A stretch of 64,000 nucleotides of DNA from Rugalucina vietnamica (GCA_964017185.1 OZ024875.1:30327456-30391455), one strand, 5' to 3'; numbered from the stretch's first letter, positions 14,839-21,937 are shown. The notes: a model not told the origin generated them from the letters alone. Numbers and translations are program-made.

Positions 14839-16496
14839 ATATACGTACTTATCGCCCACTTTGAAACACGTTCACATATTTTGTCCTTACAATTCCTAAT
14901 TCTCTTTTTCTGCAGCTTCACAGGTCAACAATCCGCGTGTCAGCCTCTAAAAATGTGGCCAAAGATACCAGGGTGAGCAAAGGGTAAGAAAATTATCATA
15001 ACTTACATACGGTAACCAAACATTAAAGTCCGCTGGTTGTAACTTTTGGTAACAATCGACGTTTTTTTTTTTTGTAATTTTAATTATGTAGCTTACGACA
15101 TTTTTGTAGATGTCCCCAATTCGTAGTTGTAAATAAAATATAATGGTTTGATCCTTTTGAAGCAGTAAAACATTCAAAGGGAGATAATATGGACTATATC
15201 ATGCAATTTCGGGTAATAAACCCTCATCAGTAGCCCTTTTTAAACCGGCAACGGAACCTAGACTATAACGTTAGTGCTGCAATTTCGAGACTTAATACAA
15301 GGTCTAAATCAAAGACATATTCCTAAACGGGGTCAAGTAATTAAAAGATTGTATAGAAGTATGTTTCTAAACATACATGTTACATGTAAAACATTGTAAA
15401 GCCTCTCACCGTCTACAATACGATTCAAGTTCCACCAGCCCTACATAATTTAAACCAAAAAGTCTCCTTCCTGCATGGCAATTGTATATGATGGGACCCT
15501 CATGATTATGACGTCATCTTTTTAAGGGTTTTTATGAAGACCTTACCAGATTTCGTGAAACATCTAAAGAATCGTGTTGCCGCAGCCACGGGATTGAGTG
15601 TAAGACGTGGCAGTGAACCTCTCCAGGTAATATTTTGACATACTCAGTTTATAAAATAAAATCAACAAATCAGTTGATCACTCAAACATTCGGCTACACT
15701 CAATCAATCCTTGTTCAGTAGGTGCATCACGAAAACATATCCGTGTAATGTATACCCTCATAAACCCCACTTTTATATAGCAAAACTGGGGTAGGGAGGG
15801 GTATATCAATTTGTCTTATTTTTGCTATAAAATCTATGTTTTTGAGCAAAAATAAGAAAAATATTCAAAAACATTTTACTGAAAATTTTCATTTTCACGA
15901 TTAAAAGCTTTTTCTATATATTGTATGGGTGTGTTTTCCTAATGTCTAGTCCAATCTTGTGGGTAATGTTGATGTTTGGGGTCCACTATTTTATGAGAAT
16001 GAACCCCTACACAACTCTTCTTTTGATACAGCCCCTTTCACTCGAGTTTGCCGTTTGAACATTTAGGTCAGTCAAGTTTGTGTGTAAATTAGGTAACTGT
16101 TTAGTCTATTTTAGACCTGAAACAGTGTCCAAAGTGTCGGCTGTTCTTAAAATCTATTCAGCATTTATCTTTGATTAATGATGTCACCTCTTCTGATAAA
16201 AACTTGTAATTGTCTGGTTAAGGCACATTTTTATTTCAAAATTATTTGCACAACATATACAATGCATATTAAGAACAATCATTCGAAATAGGATAGAGAC
16301 AAAAGCAGATTTTATTCAACTTTAGCAGTTACTTATCAGTATCTAAATGGCCAAATTTCCACATAGTAAGATAAAAAATTCACTTGAGTTTGCCGTTTTT
16401 AAGGTCATTTAGTTTGAAACTGTCACCCAAATCAGCAGATCAATCAATCCAGATGCCTTTGTGGACAACATGAAAAGAAACTCAGATTTTTTTTTT

Positions 16497-16540
<44 letters not shown>

Positions 16541-18295
16541 GCAAATTCTCAAACGGCAAACTCGAGTGAAAGGGGCTGTAGTTATTTTCATTTCTTAAGT
16601 CGACTAGGCTTAAGGACATTCTTAGAAACACCTACAATTACAGCCATTACACACTGTGCGTCTAGTTTGCAAAGTGTCAGTAAATTTTGTTTTACTTGTA
16701 GGTGGTTAACTACGGTGTTGGGGGATTTTATATACACCACATAGATGCCTGGCACGTAAGTAATCTTCAGAGCAACGGAAATCTAAGGAGACACTGGCAT
16801 CACTGTTTTAGTTGCGACTTTCAAGGAATCTTTTAATTTCTGTACAGTATGATATCTTTGAAAGATGGCCTGGTAGTCTGTCTGGTGATAGCCTATAGCA
16901 ACATGAAATATTGTCTGAAAGTATTTTGCCCGGCTGATGCTAGTTACCAAAGCGAATGTTAATATAGGGTAATTTGACCTTTAACCTTTGACCTTTAACC
17001 TTGACTATGATAGTTATCGGCGCCCCCCGTGGCCGAGTGGTTAAGAGCACTGTTTCTTAACCACTCGATCATCTCACCGCTATGTCTGGTGTGGGATCGA
17101 GCCCCGCTCTGGCCATATGTGAGACAAGCCAAGTTCTGCTTGCGGGTGTGCCAGGTGGTTTTTCTCGGGGTCCTCCCGTTTTCGCCCCACCTACTCGGAT
17201 TGGCCCGTCTCATATGAGCTGAAATAATCTTGAAAGGGACGTAAAACTGAATTAAAAATATGATAGTTAGGTCCATGTGACCTTACGTCAAGGTTAAAGT
17301 CAATTTGTCAGACAACATCTGTAGAGGTACACGCACCAAATCTATTCCCTTTACCATAATATCCCAGTCAACAGCACGATAGAATAACTGCTGTTTTAAT
17401 TGAAAATGCATTTACTTCTTTCATTCTTGCATTCATCATTAAATCCTTATGCCATTATATTTCTTGTCACAGTATACGGATAATGACATGGGTCTAGACA
17501 ACCGGATTGCGACTGTTCTGATGTATGTAAGTATACGCTGTTGAAAAATTCATTTGGGATTTTCACCCTTTCAATTTAATTACTTGATTGAACAAAAATT
17601 GAAGCTATGATATTGTCATTACGAAAAACTCTTAATTTCGATGAAATTCGTCGTCAGAAAATGGCAAAATAGTAGTATTTACATTTCACAGAAGATGGCA
17701 TGATTATGTTTTATAAACGTTTCCTTTCCAATGCGATTCCACGCAATACAGTTACGTGGATATAGTTCCCAGACGATCGTAAGTAGACTCGCGTCACAGA
17801 TTTACCGTTGTAAAATAAGAATGAAATGAATGTATTTGACCTATAGGAACAGATGTGTCAGTCATATATATAATGGTAAATTTGTGACATGTCTACTACG
17901 ATCGTCCGGGAACTATATTCTTCTATCCGCCAGTTTTCTAGAGGGCCTCATGGAAGACTGGTTTTAACCAAATGAATCACCCTCTTTAAATAAAGAATTT
18001 ACTTACTTACTTTCTTTACTTTCTTATATAAAATATCTATCACAAAAAATGATTTCATAACAAACGTTGGGTTTAGTCTATTTCTAAGTAAGTCCAACGA
18101 TTGTAGAAGAGATGTTTAACATAATGGTTTTGACTTTTACAGCTTTCTGATGTCCAGGCTGGTGGTGCAACGGTGTTTCCTAATATTGATTTGAGAATAA
18201 AAGTGGAAAAGGTAGTATATAGTTCCAGTCACTATTTACGTATAGAAGCTATCATTTGTATACAACAGCAATTTGCCTGCATTACATCAATTAAA

Positions 18296-18366
<71 letters not shown>

Positions 18367-18702
18367 AATGAATGAAAATACGGTACATTTTAACACAGAA
18401 AAAAAAAACAGTGGCGGTTTAATGTTAAAAAGAAACTATGCTATTTTGATGATATATTTGTATTAAGCGCTACTGTGTGTGTGTGTATGAAGATGTTTTA
18501 CATAGTATATGCATTTACAAATTTCCAGGGCAGCCTGGCGTTCTGGTACAACCTTCACAGAGACCTAACAGTCAATCATAACACACGGCACGCAGCCTGT
18601 CCGGTCATGGTTGGGTCCAAGTGGGTGGCCAACTTCTGGATCCACAGATACTACAACGAGTTCACTCGCAAATGTCCACTAGATAAGAAACAACTATACT
18701 GA
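1120..18702 (+). CDS. P4HA: Prolyl 4-hydroxylase subunit alpha-like, copy 1 (13 exons, complete)
   Basis: Exons: 1120-1313, 2106-2260, 3866-4006, 4420-4568, 5746-5797, 6573-6706, 7510-7683, 14916-14983, 15527-15626, 16702-16755, 17473-17526, 18143-18211, 18529-18702. They total 1518 nt (505 aa plus stop), and every junction has GT/AG ends and matching phase. Order seen: signal peptide (about residues 1-26), P4H N-terminal region (27-160), peptide-substrate-binding helices (160-235), linker, then the 2-oxoglutarate/Fe(II) dioxygenase domain (about 330-505). Iron ligands by motif are His402 and Asp404 (HHID after NYGVGG) and His469; the 2-oxoglutarate lysine is Lys479 in RHAACPVMVGSK. The 10-residue His-Lys spacing fits the family. 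Known family members hydroxylate proline in procollagen-like chains in the ER, paired with protein disulfide isomerase. The protein is slightly short for the family (usually 530-550 aa). Which vertebrate paralogue it matches cannot be told. Transcript evidence is not available here. Confidence 0.9.
1658..1930. mobile_element. MITE family A (intron 1)
   Basis: Imperfect terminal inverted repeats: CATTACGAAAACTTGCCC at the left and CATCAGGAAAACATGTCC as the reverse complement of the right. Inside is a hairpin (CATAGATTGT...ACAATCTATG around GGCGGTTCTAACG) and a GTATACCCC/GGGGGTATT pair. Other copies or fragments lie at 4862-5110, 6766-7090, 15716-15945, 23925-24050, 47690-47975, 59220-59470 and 61343-61650. 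A poly-A run (about 1611-1649) lies just before it. Confidence 0.7.
2106..2260 (+). CDS. P4HA: P4HA-like copy 1, exon 2
   Basis: Acceptor GATTTCAG, donor GTATGG. Encodes residues 65-116, including NPESLISHPVSVFRLVSQL, which resembles the P4H alpha N-terminal dimerisation region (NPxxAFxLLxRL pattern). It contains no ATG and is too short for simple ORF detection. The sequence is identical in copy 2. Confidence 0.87.
2797..3960 (+). repeat. 12-unit, ~99-bp tandem array of exon-3 acceptor plus exon start
   Basis: Each unit has ATTTTGTAG (a 3' splice site) followed by GCCTTATCCAGGATCTACC and the start of exon 3, ending in GAGTATTATAATAG. Acceptor-plus-one positions include 2810, 3577, 3674, 3773 and 3866. 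Standard units are 99 bp (33 codons), so units 1-8 form one open frame. A 13-bp deletion before unit 9 and a 2-bp deletion before unit 10 shift the frame. The last three units are in frame with real exon 3. No unit but the last has a donor site. Confidence 0.92.
3866..4006 (+). CDS. P4HA: P4HA-like copy 1, exon 3 (last unit of the array)
   Basis: Acceptor TTTTGTAG, donor GTATGT. Encodes residues 117-163, from GLIQDLPT through RLQEYYN to SSFGLTG. The LPT...GxxxxILRLQEYY pattern matches the P4H alpha segment just before the substrate-binding domain. The first ~80 nt of this exon and its acceptor are repeated eleven times upstream. The acceptors at 3674 and 3773 are also in frame with it, so longer versions with two or three modules are possible. 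Confidence 0.82.
4007..4419. repeat. Intron 3 with (TAA)n microsatellite
   Basis: The microsatellite spans about 4249-4304, perfect AAT repeats. The rest of the intron holds nothing recognisable. Copy 2 has an expanded, interrupted version at 58540-58675. Confidence 0.85.
4420..4568 (+). CDS. P4HA: P4HA-like copy 1, exon 4
   Basis: Acceptor GACTTAG, donor GTAGGA. Encodes residues 163-213 (ECYDIGVIALDH...LKKLANATAE). This is the first helical part of the tetratricopeptide-like peptide-substrate-binding domain, where the family binds the proline-rich chain. Confidence 0.88.
4601..4800. mobile_element. MITE family B with GCGAAAACAAAGGCGC hairpin (intron 4)
   Basis: It contains a central palindrome, CGAAAACAAAGGCGC...GCGCCTTTGTTTTCG, around GATCT, and outer GAGAAAACCAAC/GTTGGTTTTCTT inverted repeats. 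The same family occurs at 30500-30712, 52486-52726 and 58970-59165. A diverged relative with GAGCTGCATCA/TGATGCGGCTC ends lies at about 5205-5335. Confidence 0.65.
4862..5110. mobile_element. MITE family A copy (intron 4)
   Basis: It shows GTACACCCCTTATACCCC, TCTTATTTTTGATCC, CATAGATTGTGG, a GCGGTTCTAACG core and the GCATGGGTAATGTTTCGTAATG end. The order is as in the copy at 1658-1930, in reverse orientation. No gene is present. Confidence 0.6.
5746..5797 (+). CDS. P4HA: P4HA-like copy 1, exon 5
   Basis: A 52-nt exon with acceptor TATTTCAG and donor GTAGGA. Encodes residues 214-230 (IGSYNEALVYAKEVWSI), a TPR helix typical of the substrate-binding domain. It is found only by splice phase and motif. 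Confidence 0.85.
5798..6572. other. Intron 5, no feature recognised
   Basis: AT-rich intron sequence. Nothing was recognised except a short MITE family A end near 6520-6560 (GCATGGACATGTTGTCCTGATG). Copy 2 carries a further insert at the corresponding place (60885-61121). Confidence 0.6.
6573..6706 (+). CDS. P4HA: P4HA-like copy 1, exon 6
   Basis: Acceptor TGTTTGCAG, donor GTAAGC. Encodes residues 231-275, from DPSERQFFERY through a lysine/arginine-rich linker to YERLCADENW. YExLC is the conserved start of the linker to the catalytic half of P4H alpha subunits. Confidence 0.88.
6766..7090. mobile_element. MITE family A copy (intron 6)
   Basis: Bounded by CATTACGAAAACACGCC and GGACATGTTTTTCTGATG. 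The central hairpin is duplicated: CATAGATTGTGGGTACACG, GAACCGCC/GGCGGTTC, CACAATCTGTG, then CACAATCTATG. The remaining intron 6 sequence (7091-7509) shows nothing recognisable. Confidence 0.65.
7510..7683 (+). CDS. P4HA: P4HA-like copy 1, exon 7
   Basis: Acceptor GAATTTCAG, donor GTAACT. Encodes residues 276-333. LRPLRVEEVKKNPDVLIFHD corresponds to the family's entry into the dioxygenase fold (xPxIxxFHDxxS/T pattern), followed by FEIAQTKILTKSQ. It is the last exon present in copy 2 within this window. Confidence 0.9.
7979..8665. mobile_element. Foldback insertion in copy 1 only (intron 7)
   Basis: Absent from copy 2, where TTCGATAAAGAAATCTATTTTC is continuous at 62535-62556 (interrupted here), so both ends are defined; an ATAAAT repeat flanks both sides. 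Its left third (7981-8164) is a long imperfect palindrome with TATGACAATTTTCATATCGTA arms and GTATCAGCCCGAGGGCC at the centre. A ~66-bp direct repeat lies at 8440-8535 (GCCAATCATTTGGTGATA). Confidence 0.75.
8666..9080. other. Intron 7 segment conserved between copies, no exon supported
   Basis: Matches 62555-62955. It has one open stretch in copy 2 (62794-63021), but no similarity to P4H proteins, and exon 7 joins exon 8 in frame without it. Treated as intron. Confidence 0.6.
9131..10017 (+). pseudogene. LINE ORF2 apurinic endonuclease domain (frameshifted)
   Basis: It starts MSKFYEIKAILG. Endonuclease motifs are GLSETKP, GGGGIMVYVR, GNMYRPPDS, EIILLGDFN and the terminal SDHYAVF, as in APE-type LINE endonucleases. 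The frame shifts near 9408 (a T-run) and again near 9770, after which the linker continues to PEWLSPEIMDNIKV. It ends where the nested insert begins. Confidence 0.85.
10018..11190. mobile_element. Unclassified insert nested in the LINE
   Basis: It separates the LINE linker (...MDNIKV at ~10010) from its continuation (ERNKCKLNGYQDGY at ~11196). It is AT-rich with an AAATA-rich tract at 10690-10740 and no recognised coding capacity. A possible near-duplicate, AAAGTGATG (about 10006) and AAAGTGGTG (about 11175), may be the target duplication. Family unknown. Confidence 0.55.
11196..12760 (+). pseudogene. LINE reverse transcriptase domain
   Basis: A long open frame with RT motifs in order: NNYRPISILPTLSKIIEK, KQSGFRAGHSTESAL, MIDFRKAFDLVDHSIL, GVPQGSILGPLMFLIF, LYADDTT (the catalytic YxDD), and a thumb region ending RPHLEYCSVIWG. 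The motif set is that of CR1/L2/Jockey-group elements. Part of the larger, inactive ORF2. Confidence 0.92.
12761..13145 (+). pseudogene. LINE ORF2 C-terminal region (frameshifted)
   Basis: After a shift near 12765 the reading frame moves, and 12933-13145 stays open to a stop at 13143-13145. It matches the usual C-terminal tail of this LINE group (SAIIWNSIPLEIKNSSSLNIF). Confidence 0.75.
13146..13693 (+). other. LINE 3' UTR with GAGGGCCTCRTGGAAG motif and (CACTT)n end
   Basis: It contains GAGGGCCTCGTGGAAGATTG, AATAAAGA and CACTTCACTTCACTTCAC. A related 3' end sits at 17938-18025. Confidence 0.75.
13694..14915. other. Remainder of intron 7
   Basis: Collinear with 62956-64000. It holds an (AAAT)n tract at about 14798-14840 but no gene. 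Confidence 0.6.
14916..14983 (+). CDS. P4HA: P4HA-like copy 1, exon 8
   Basis: Acceptor TTTCTGCAG, donor GTAAGA. Encodes residues 334-355 (LHRSTIR...DTRVSKG), matching the family's LxRATV...YRVSK segment. It lies 7.2 kb from exon 7 because of the LINE and other inserts in intron 7. Confidence 0.85.
14984..15526. other. Intron 8, nothing recognised
   Basis: AT-rich with a T-run at 15063-15075. No repeat or gene could be named. Confidence 0.55.
15527..15626 (+). CDS. P4HA: P4HA-like copy 1, exon 9
   Basis: Acceptor CTTTTTAAG, donor GTAATA. Encodes residues 356-389 (GVFMKTLPDFVKHLKNRV...GSEPLQ), the helix before the active-site strand (family pattern ...RIxxxTGLxxxxxExLQ). Other nearby AGs put the exon out of frame, which fixed this acceptor. 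Confidence 0.8.
15716..15945. mobile_element. MITE family A copy (intron 9)
   Basis: It shows GCATCACGAAAACATATCCG at the left, GTATACCCTCATAAACCCC, a TCTTATTTTTGCT hairpin and GGTGTGTTTTCCTAATG at the right. The central core is shorter than in the other copies. Confidence 0.6.
16029..16578. mobile_element. MITE with 30-bp TIRs and TA target duplication (intron 9)
   Basis: Terminal inverted repeats CAGCCCCTTTCACTCGAGTT (continuing TGCCGTTTGA) at 16029 and its complement ending at 16578, flanked by TA on both sides. An internal partial repeat of the end occurs at 16381, and a (GT)n tract at 16500-16538. TA duplications point to Tc1/mariner-type mobilisation. No transposase. Confidence 0.85.
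16702..16755 (+). CDS. P4HA: P4HA-like copy 1, exon 10 (HxD motif)
   Basis: A 54-nt exon with acceptor ACTTGTAG and donor GTAAGT. Encodes residues 390-407 with NYGVGGFYIHHID. The first two iron ligands are His402 and Asp404. The family usually has QYEPHFD here, so this is a divergent version that keeps the ligands. Confidence 0.88.
17017..17258 (+). mobile_element. tRNA-derived SINE with 11-bp target duplication (intron 10)
   Basis: Flanked by TATGATAGTTA at 17006-17016 and 17259-17269. The 5' end is tRNA-like: A box TGGCCGAGTGG near 17031 and B box-like GGGATCGAGCC near 17093. A GAGTGGTTAAGA...TCTTAACCACTC hairpin makes the head self-complementary. The tail ends CTGAATTAAAAA. It is the parent family of the fragments in the 24-31 kb and 44-46 kb composites and of the inverted copy at 30236-30415. 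Confidence 0.9.
17473..17526 (+). CDS. P4HA: P4HA-like copy 1, exon 11
   Basis: A 54-nt exon with acceptor TTGTCACAG and donor GTAAGT. Encodes residues 408-425 ending NRIATVLMY, the conserved NRIATxLxY strand of the dioxygenase core. The preceding loop is several residues shorter than in vertebrate P4HA. Confidence 0.88.
17761..17917. mobile_element. Short MITE (intron 11)
   Basis: TATAGTTCCCAGACGATCGTA at the left and TACGATCGTCCGGGAACTATA at the right are near-perfect inverted repeats, with further inner pairing (GTCACAGATTTACC/GGTAAATTTGTGAC). Confidence 0.8.
17938..18025 (+). mobile_element. LINE-type 3' end fragment (intron 11)
   Basis: GAGGGCCTCATGGAAGACTG...CACCCTCTTTAAATAAAGAA then (CTTA)n. 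It shares the 3' motif of the LINE at 9081-13693, with a different terminal simple repeat. Either a heavily 5'-truncated LINE or a nonautonomous element using the same 3' tail. Confidence 0.7.
18143..18211 (+). CDS. P4HA: P4HA-like copy 1, exon 12
   Basis: Acceptor CTTTTACAG, donor GTAGTA. Encodes residues 426-448, LSDVQAGGATVFPNIDLRI, the highly conserved SDVxxGGATVFP strand of prolyl 4-hydroxylases. Confidence 0.9.
18298..18361. repeat. (CA)n(GA)n microsatellite (intron 12)
   Basis: Perfect CACACA tract (18298-18330) followed by GAGAGA (18331-18361). It produces a spurious THTH/RERE open frame. Confidence 0.95.
18529..18702 (+). CDS. P4HA: P4HA-like copy 1, exon 13 (terminal)
   Basis: Acceptor ATTTCCAG; ends at TGA 18700-18702. 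Encodes residues 449-505. GSLAFWYNL leads into TRHAACPVMVGSKWVAN, holding the third iron ligand His469 and the 2-oxoglutarate-binding Lys479, then the usual C-terminal tail ending KCPLDKKQLY. No canonical AATAAA was seen close downstream. Confidence 0.92.
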   Translation, partial: GSLAFWYNLHRDLTVNHNTRHAACPVMVGSKWVANFWIHRYYNEFTRKCPLDKKQLY

Positions 18703-19171
18703 CCTCCTGTGATACTCGCTATATTATTATTCGAAAATGCATCCAGTATAAGAAAATTAAAACTACTGAAAACATATGCTTACTTGTTTGCTCTCTCACC
18801 ATTTTGGCAAGTTTCAATATCACCAGACATTTATCTCCCTTGGATTCACAAGTACTTTGCCCCAAGACATAAAACAAATGTTGATGCAGTGTAAGACCTT
18901 TCCAATAAGATATACCGAGTTCCACAGCCAACGCAACTCGTAAGTTTAACTTAAATATCTTTCTGTGGTTTCATATGATTCATCTGAAATTTGGCAGCGT
19001 AGCCACACTATTTTCAAAGAGGGCCTGTAAAACTCACCGTCACACTTTCTTCGTTCGCCTACAATCGCTATTAAATGAAAGAAATCGGCGTTTTTGAGTC
19101 ATGTCGGGTCGGAGCCAACGCTTCCTGGGTTTAACCAGTACCATAGGGAGTTAATGTGTCTTGCTAAAGGA
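18703..19171. other. 3' flank of P4HA copy 1
   Basis: No gene. From about 19120 it resembles the left half of a dispersed repeat (TTGCTAAAGGACACAAC) whose right half resumes after the Polinton (CGCAGTGCCGCC...GATCGAACCCAGTACC at 23878-23920). The Polinton thus inserted into an older repeat. Confidence 0.55.
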
Positions 19172-19177
19172 CACAAC

Positions 19178-19713
19178 AGTAGTAATGGCTGTCACTATAT
19201 GCCAAAACTTATATGCCAAAACTTATATGCCAAAACTTATATGCCAATTTCCTGAAATTGGCATATAAGTTTTGGCATATAAGTTTTGGCATATAAGTTT
19301 TGGCATATAGGTGCGCACCCTGGGTCTCAGTTTTAAAAATGAACTGGCTAAGTTGCATGTAGGTAAGTATCCTTGACTTAAGACAAGCCTGCACATCTGC
19401 TCATCTGCACATTTGCACATCTGCTCATTTGCTCATCTGCACATCTGCTCATCTGCTCATCTGCACATCTGCACATCTACTCATCTGCACATCTGCTCAT
19501 CTGCACATCTGCTCATCTGCACTTCTGCTCATCTGCTCATCTGCACATCTGCATATTTGCACATCTGCACATTTGCACATCTACACATCTACACATCTAC
19601 ACGCCTACACATCTTTAGAGACTATGAGATAACTGACATAGTCAAGTTTTTCTGTAGGTAAGTTCCATTACGGAAAAAAGAAAGGGCCTTTTTCCTCTAG
19701 TGTTCCTGGGTAG
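19178..19713 (+). repeat. Polinton left terminal inverted repeat
   Basis: The outermost 130 bp fold into a hairpin made of repeated TATGCCAAAACT units around AATTTCCTGAAATT. Then comes GGTGCGCACCCTGGGTCTCAG, a minisatellite of CACATCTGCTCATCTG units (about 19390-19610), and the inner GACTATGAGATAACTGACAT segment. Confidence 0.88.
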
Positions 19714-20020
19714 ACTTCTCACGTTGTGACACTTGCTGGACTTGTCTGGGACAGTTGTGTGGGTATGTAGAAGTTTATGTTGCTATACAGCTGAATGCGT
19801 CTGAAGAGTGTCTTAGTCTTGTATCTCAAGACTTCAACTCTATTAGAAGCATAACTCTATAGCTTCCTTAGAGGCTGTAAAGTGTTATGCGTTTCACTGT
19901 CTCTTGGTCTTGTATCTCAAGACCTCAACTAGTCAAAAGGCATAACTTTATAGCGTCTTCCTAATATATTGAGGCTTTTCAATGTTCTCGTATCTCGAGA
20001 ACATTGATAAGCGTCAAAAA
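19714..20020. other. Polinton interior, left non-coding part
   Basis: Holds two ~95-bp direct repeats (CTTGTATCTCAAGACTTCAA and CTTGTATCTCAAGACCTCAA). No gene. Confidence 0.55.
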
Positions 20021-20660
20021 CTCAGCTAGTTATTGTCAAACTTCTTGTCTGTTGCTTGGCCCACCGGGGTCCAACTGGTGTTTTTCTTTTGCTCCGGAGT
20101 TAGTAGGTTATTCGGCGCCCAGGGATCTCCATCGTCGGGCAGCTTACTCAGTCTGTGAGTCCTGGTTTTTGATTCATCAGGATGTTTATCATGATTTATT
20201 TGTTTGTTCTTGATGATTCATTGACTAGTTAGAGATTCACCACGAGGACCGAATAACTAACTATATTATGAACCACTGCAGAAGCTGAGGGTGAGGTTAT
20301 GGCCATGTAAAACCGGTTTAAGCCCGCCAGTAACTTTGTGTTACTGATCGTTCCAAGTCGATACTTCTGTGGTGGTTCTTTTTGTTTTATGTCTTGGTGT
20401 TTAAAAACATTTTTTGTGCTGTTGGCGCCTTATGTATGTTTTCATATTTTTAGTTAAGTTAAGGTAACTGAGTGGCCACCTATTGGGAAAATAGTTGCTC
20501 ATTCGGCTTACTATATGTTTCATGGTATAAGTACCTGATTGTTGGTTTGGTTTTTTCCCACCTCGGTTTTTGGAGTGGGAATCTTTTTCTGGTTGCGCCT
20601 TTTCCTGATCTTTGCCTACTTGTACCTTTTTAAACCCTTTACTACTACCTCCTGAGAGGA
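20020..20660 (+). mobile_element. Dispersed repeat family C nested in the Polinton
   Basis: The same sequence occurs on the opposite strand, split, at 34060-34480 and 37195-37375, and as a ~110-bp piece at 45003-45118. Shared blocks include GCTTACTCAGTCTGTGAG/CAGATTCAGTAAGC, GAGATTCACCACGAGGACCG and CTTTTCCTGATCTTTGCC. The ~45-kb copy is flanked by CCTATTT repeats, implying independent mobility. Confidence 0.7.
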
Positions 20661-20765
20661 GAAATGAAAACCCAAGACTAAATAACATTTTCAACATTTT
20701 TATTTGTCCCGCTAACTATGAATGCACGATGAAACAGAGGATTAGGACCGTCCCTCTGTTCTCGT

Positions 20766-21575
20766 TTACAAGTGTTTCCCCTGAATATAGCTACTCTTTG
20801 GTTTATTGTTAATACTGTTCATATGTGTTTTATGTGGCAACAATGATGTCTGTTCCTCGGCCACTTCGTAGCTTGGTGGGTCATAGTCATTCAGTTTCTT
20901 CTCAATCAAGAATTTTCGTTTCTTGATGGCATACAGTCTTGATTCGTCCTCTTCATAATCTTCTTCATCCCTCAATCGTTTAGCTGTTTCCTGTATTTTC
21001 TTGTTAACTGGATCTTTTCTAAGTGCAGCTGAGAGATCAGTCAGATACTTGTAGCGGGATACGAACTCTGACAGATACTTTGGCTTTAGTTCACCATATG
21101 CTATCTCTTCAGCCTCTTGTACGTCTTTGCCAGGATTTTCATGCAGGGCCTTTTCAACCGTTTCGTTGAAAATGTCTTGCATCTTATCTGTCGTTATGTT
21201 CATCAAAACATCCCATGGTTTTATTTTCTGAGGTTCCTCCTCCTCCTCATCATCAACATCAATATCATCCTCATCCTCATCATTATCTTCTTCTTCATCA
21301 TCATCATCTTCTTCTTCATCTTCTTCTTCCTCATCTTCCTCACTTTCTTCAGTTTCATCCTCTTCTTCCTCATCGACTTCTACATCTTCAAGATAAGGTT
21401 TTCTGAAGATGTCTTTTCCATCGTCCAGTGATCTTCTTTCAGACATAACACTTTCTCCATCACTGTCTAACATGTTAACCTCAGCACCTCTGCAGATACC
21501 ACTGTCCTTGTGTCTTCTCAAATTGAATGATCTGGCAAATACTCGATCGCACTGATGGCACTGATATCGACCCAT
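20766..21575 (-). CDS. Zinc-finger/acidic protein of the Polinton
   Basis: 269 aa. An N-terminal C2HC finger has C6-x2-C9-x12-H22-x5-C28. A long Glu/Asp-rich tract follows (about residues 65-115), then a charged alpha-helical part (PWDVLMNITTDKMQD..., ...KKRKFLIEKKLNDYDPPSYE). It is third of three same-strand genes, 47 bp after the small basic gene. The product is probably DNA-binding or regulatory; this is inference from the finger. Not a standard core Polinton gene that I can name. Confidence 0.7.
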   Translation of the reverse strand: MGRYQCHQCDRVFARSFNLRRHKDSGICRGAEVNMLDSDGESVMSERRSLDDGKDIFRKPYLEDVEVDEEEEDETEESEEDEEEEDEEEDDDDEEEDNDEDEDDIDVDDEEEEEPQKIKPWDVLMNITTDKMQDIFNETVEKALHENPGKDVQEAEEIAYGELKPKYLSEFVSRYKYLTDLSAALRKDPVNKKIQETAKRLRDEEDYEEDESRLYAIKKRKFLIEKKLNDYDPPSYEVAEEQTSLLPHKTHMNSINNKPKSSYIQGKHL

Positions 21576-21622
21576 AGCTGGTTAGTCGAAGAATACTGAG
21601 ATTCATCCTGAGTCTGTCTCTT

Positions 21623-21937
21623 TTATACCATCGCTGGAGTTGGTTTTGTTCTAGTTCTTCTCAGATTTGGTTTCTTTGTAATCCTCTGACGTTTAGCTGT
21701 TGATGTCTTCTTTTTCTCTGACAGTTCTTTTAACAGTTCAGCCCGACACACTCTGCAATACTTCGAAGGTCTGCCCTCTCTAAGCCTTTTACTCAAAGCT
21801 GTATTCAACCTTTTCATAAGGTTTCTGATCAGTGCATAACTTGCATGAGATCCACTCGGTTTCTGTGTCACAGGTGTTTTCTTAGATTCTTCCATAGCGT
21901 TGCAGGATTGTTTTGTCTGTTTTTCTAAAGAAGTCAT
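21623..21937 (-). CDS. Small basic protein of the Polinton, unknown function
   Basis: 104 aa, rich in Lys and Arg, with a single CRVC motif mid-protein (KYCRVCRAELLKEL) and a very basic tail with nuclear-localisation-like character. It sits between the penton-like gene (56 bp upstream) and the zinc-finger gene (47 bp downstream), all on the minus strand. A role in DNA condensation or packaging is possible but is only inference. Confidence 0.6.
   Translation of the reverse strand: MTSLEKQTKQSCNAMEESKKTPVTQKPSGSHASYALIRNLMKRLNTALSKRLREGRPSKYCRVCRAELLKELSEKKKTSTAKRQRITKKPNLRRTRTKPTPAMV

Noticed and set aside
17021-17110. A functional tRNA gene (Leu/Ser-like)
   Set aside because: A and B box-like motifs are present, but the head is a self-complementary hairpin that cannot form a cloverleaf, and the element has target duplications and a SINE tail.
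18298-18367. THTHTH/RERERE open frame
   Set aside because: Translation of the (CA)n(GA)n microsatellite.
21117-21431. Plus-strand open frame rich in Ile, Phe and His
   Set aside because: Antisense shadow of the acidic tract of the zinc-finger gene.
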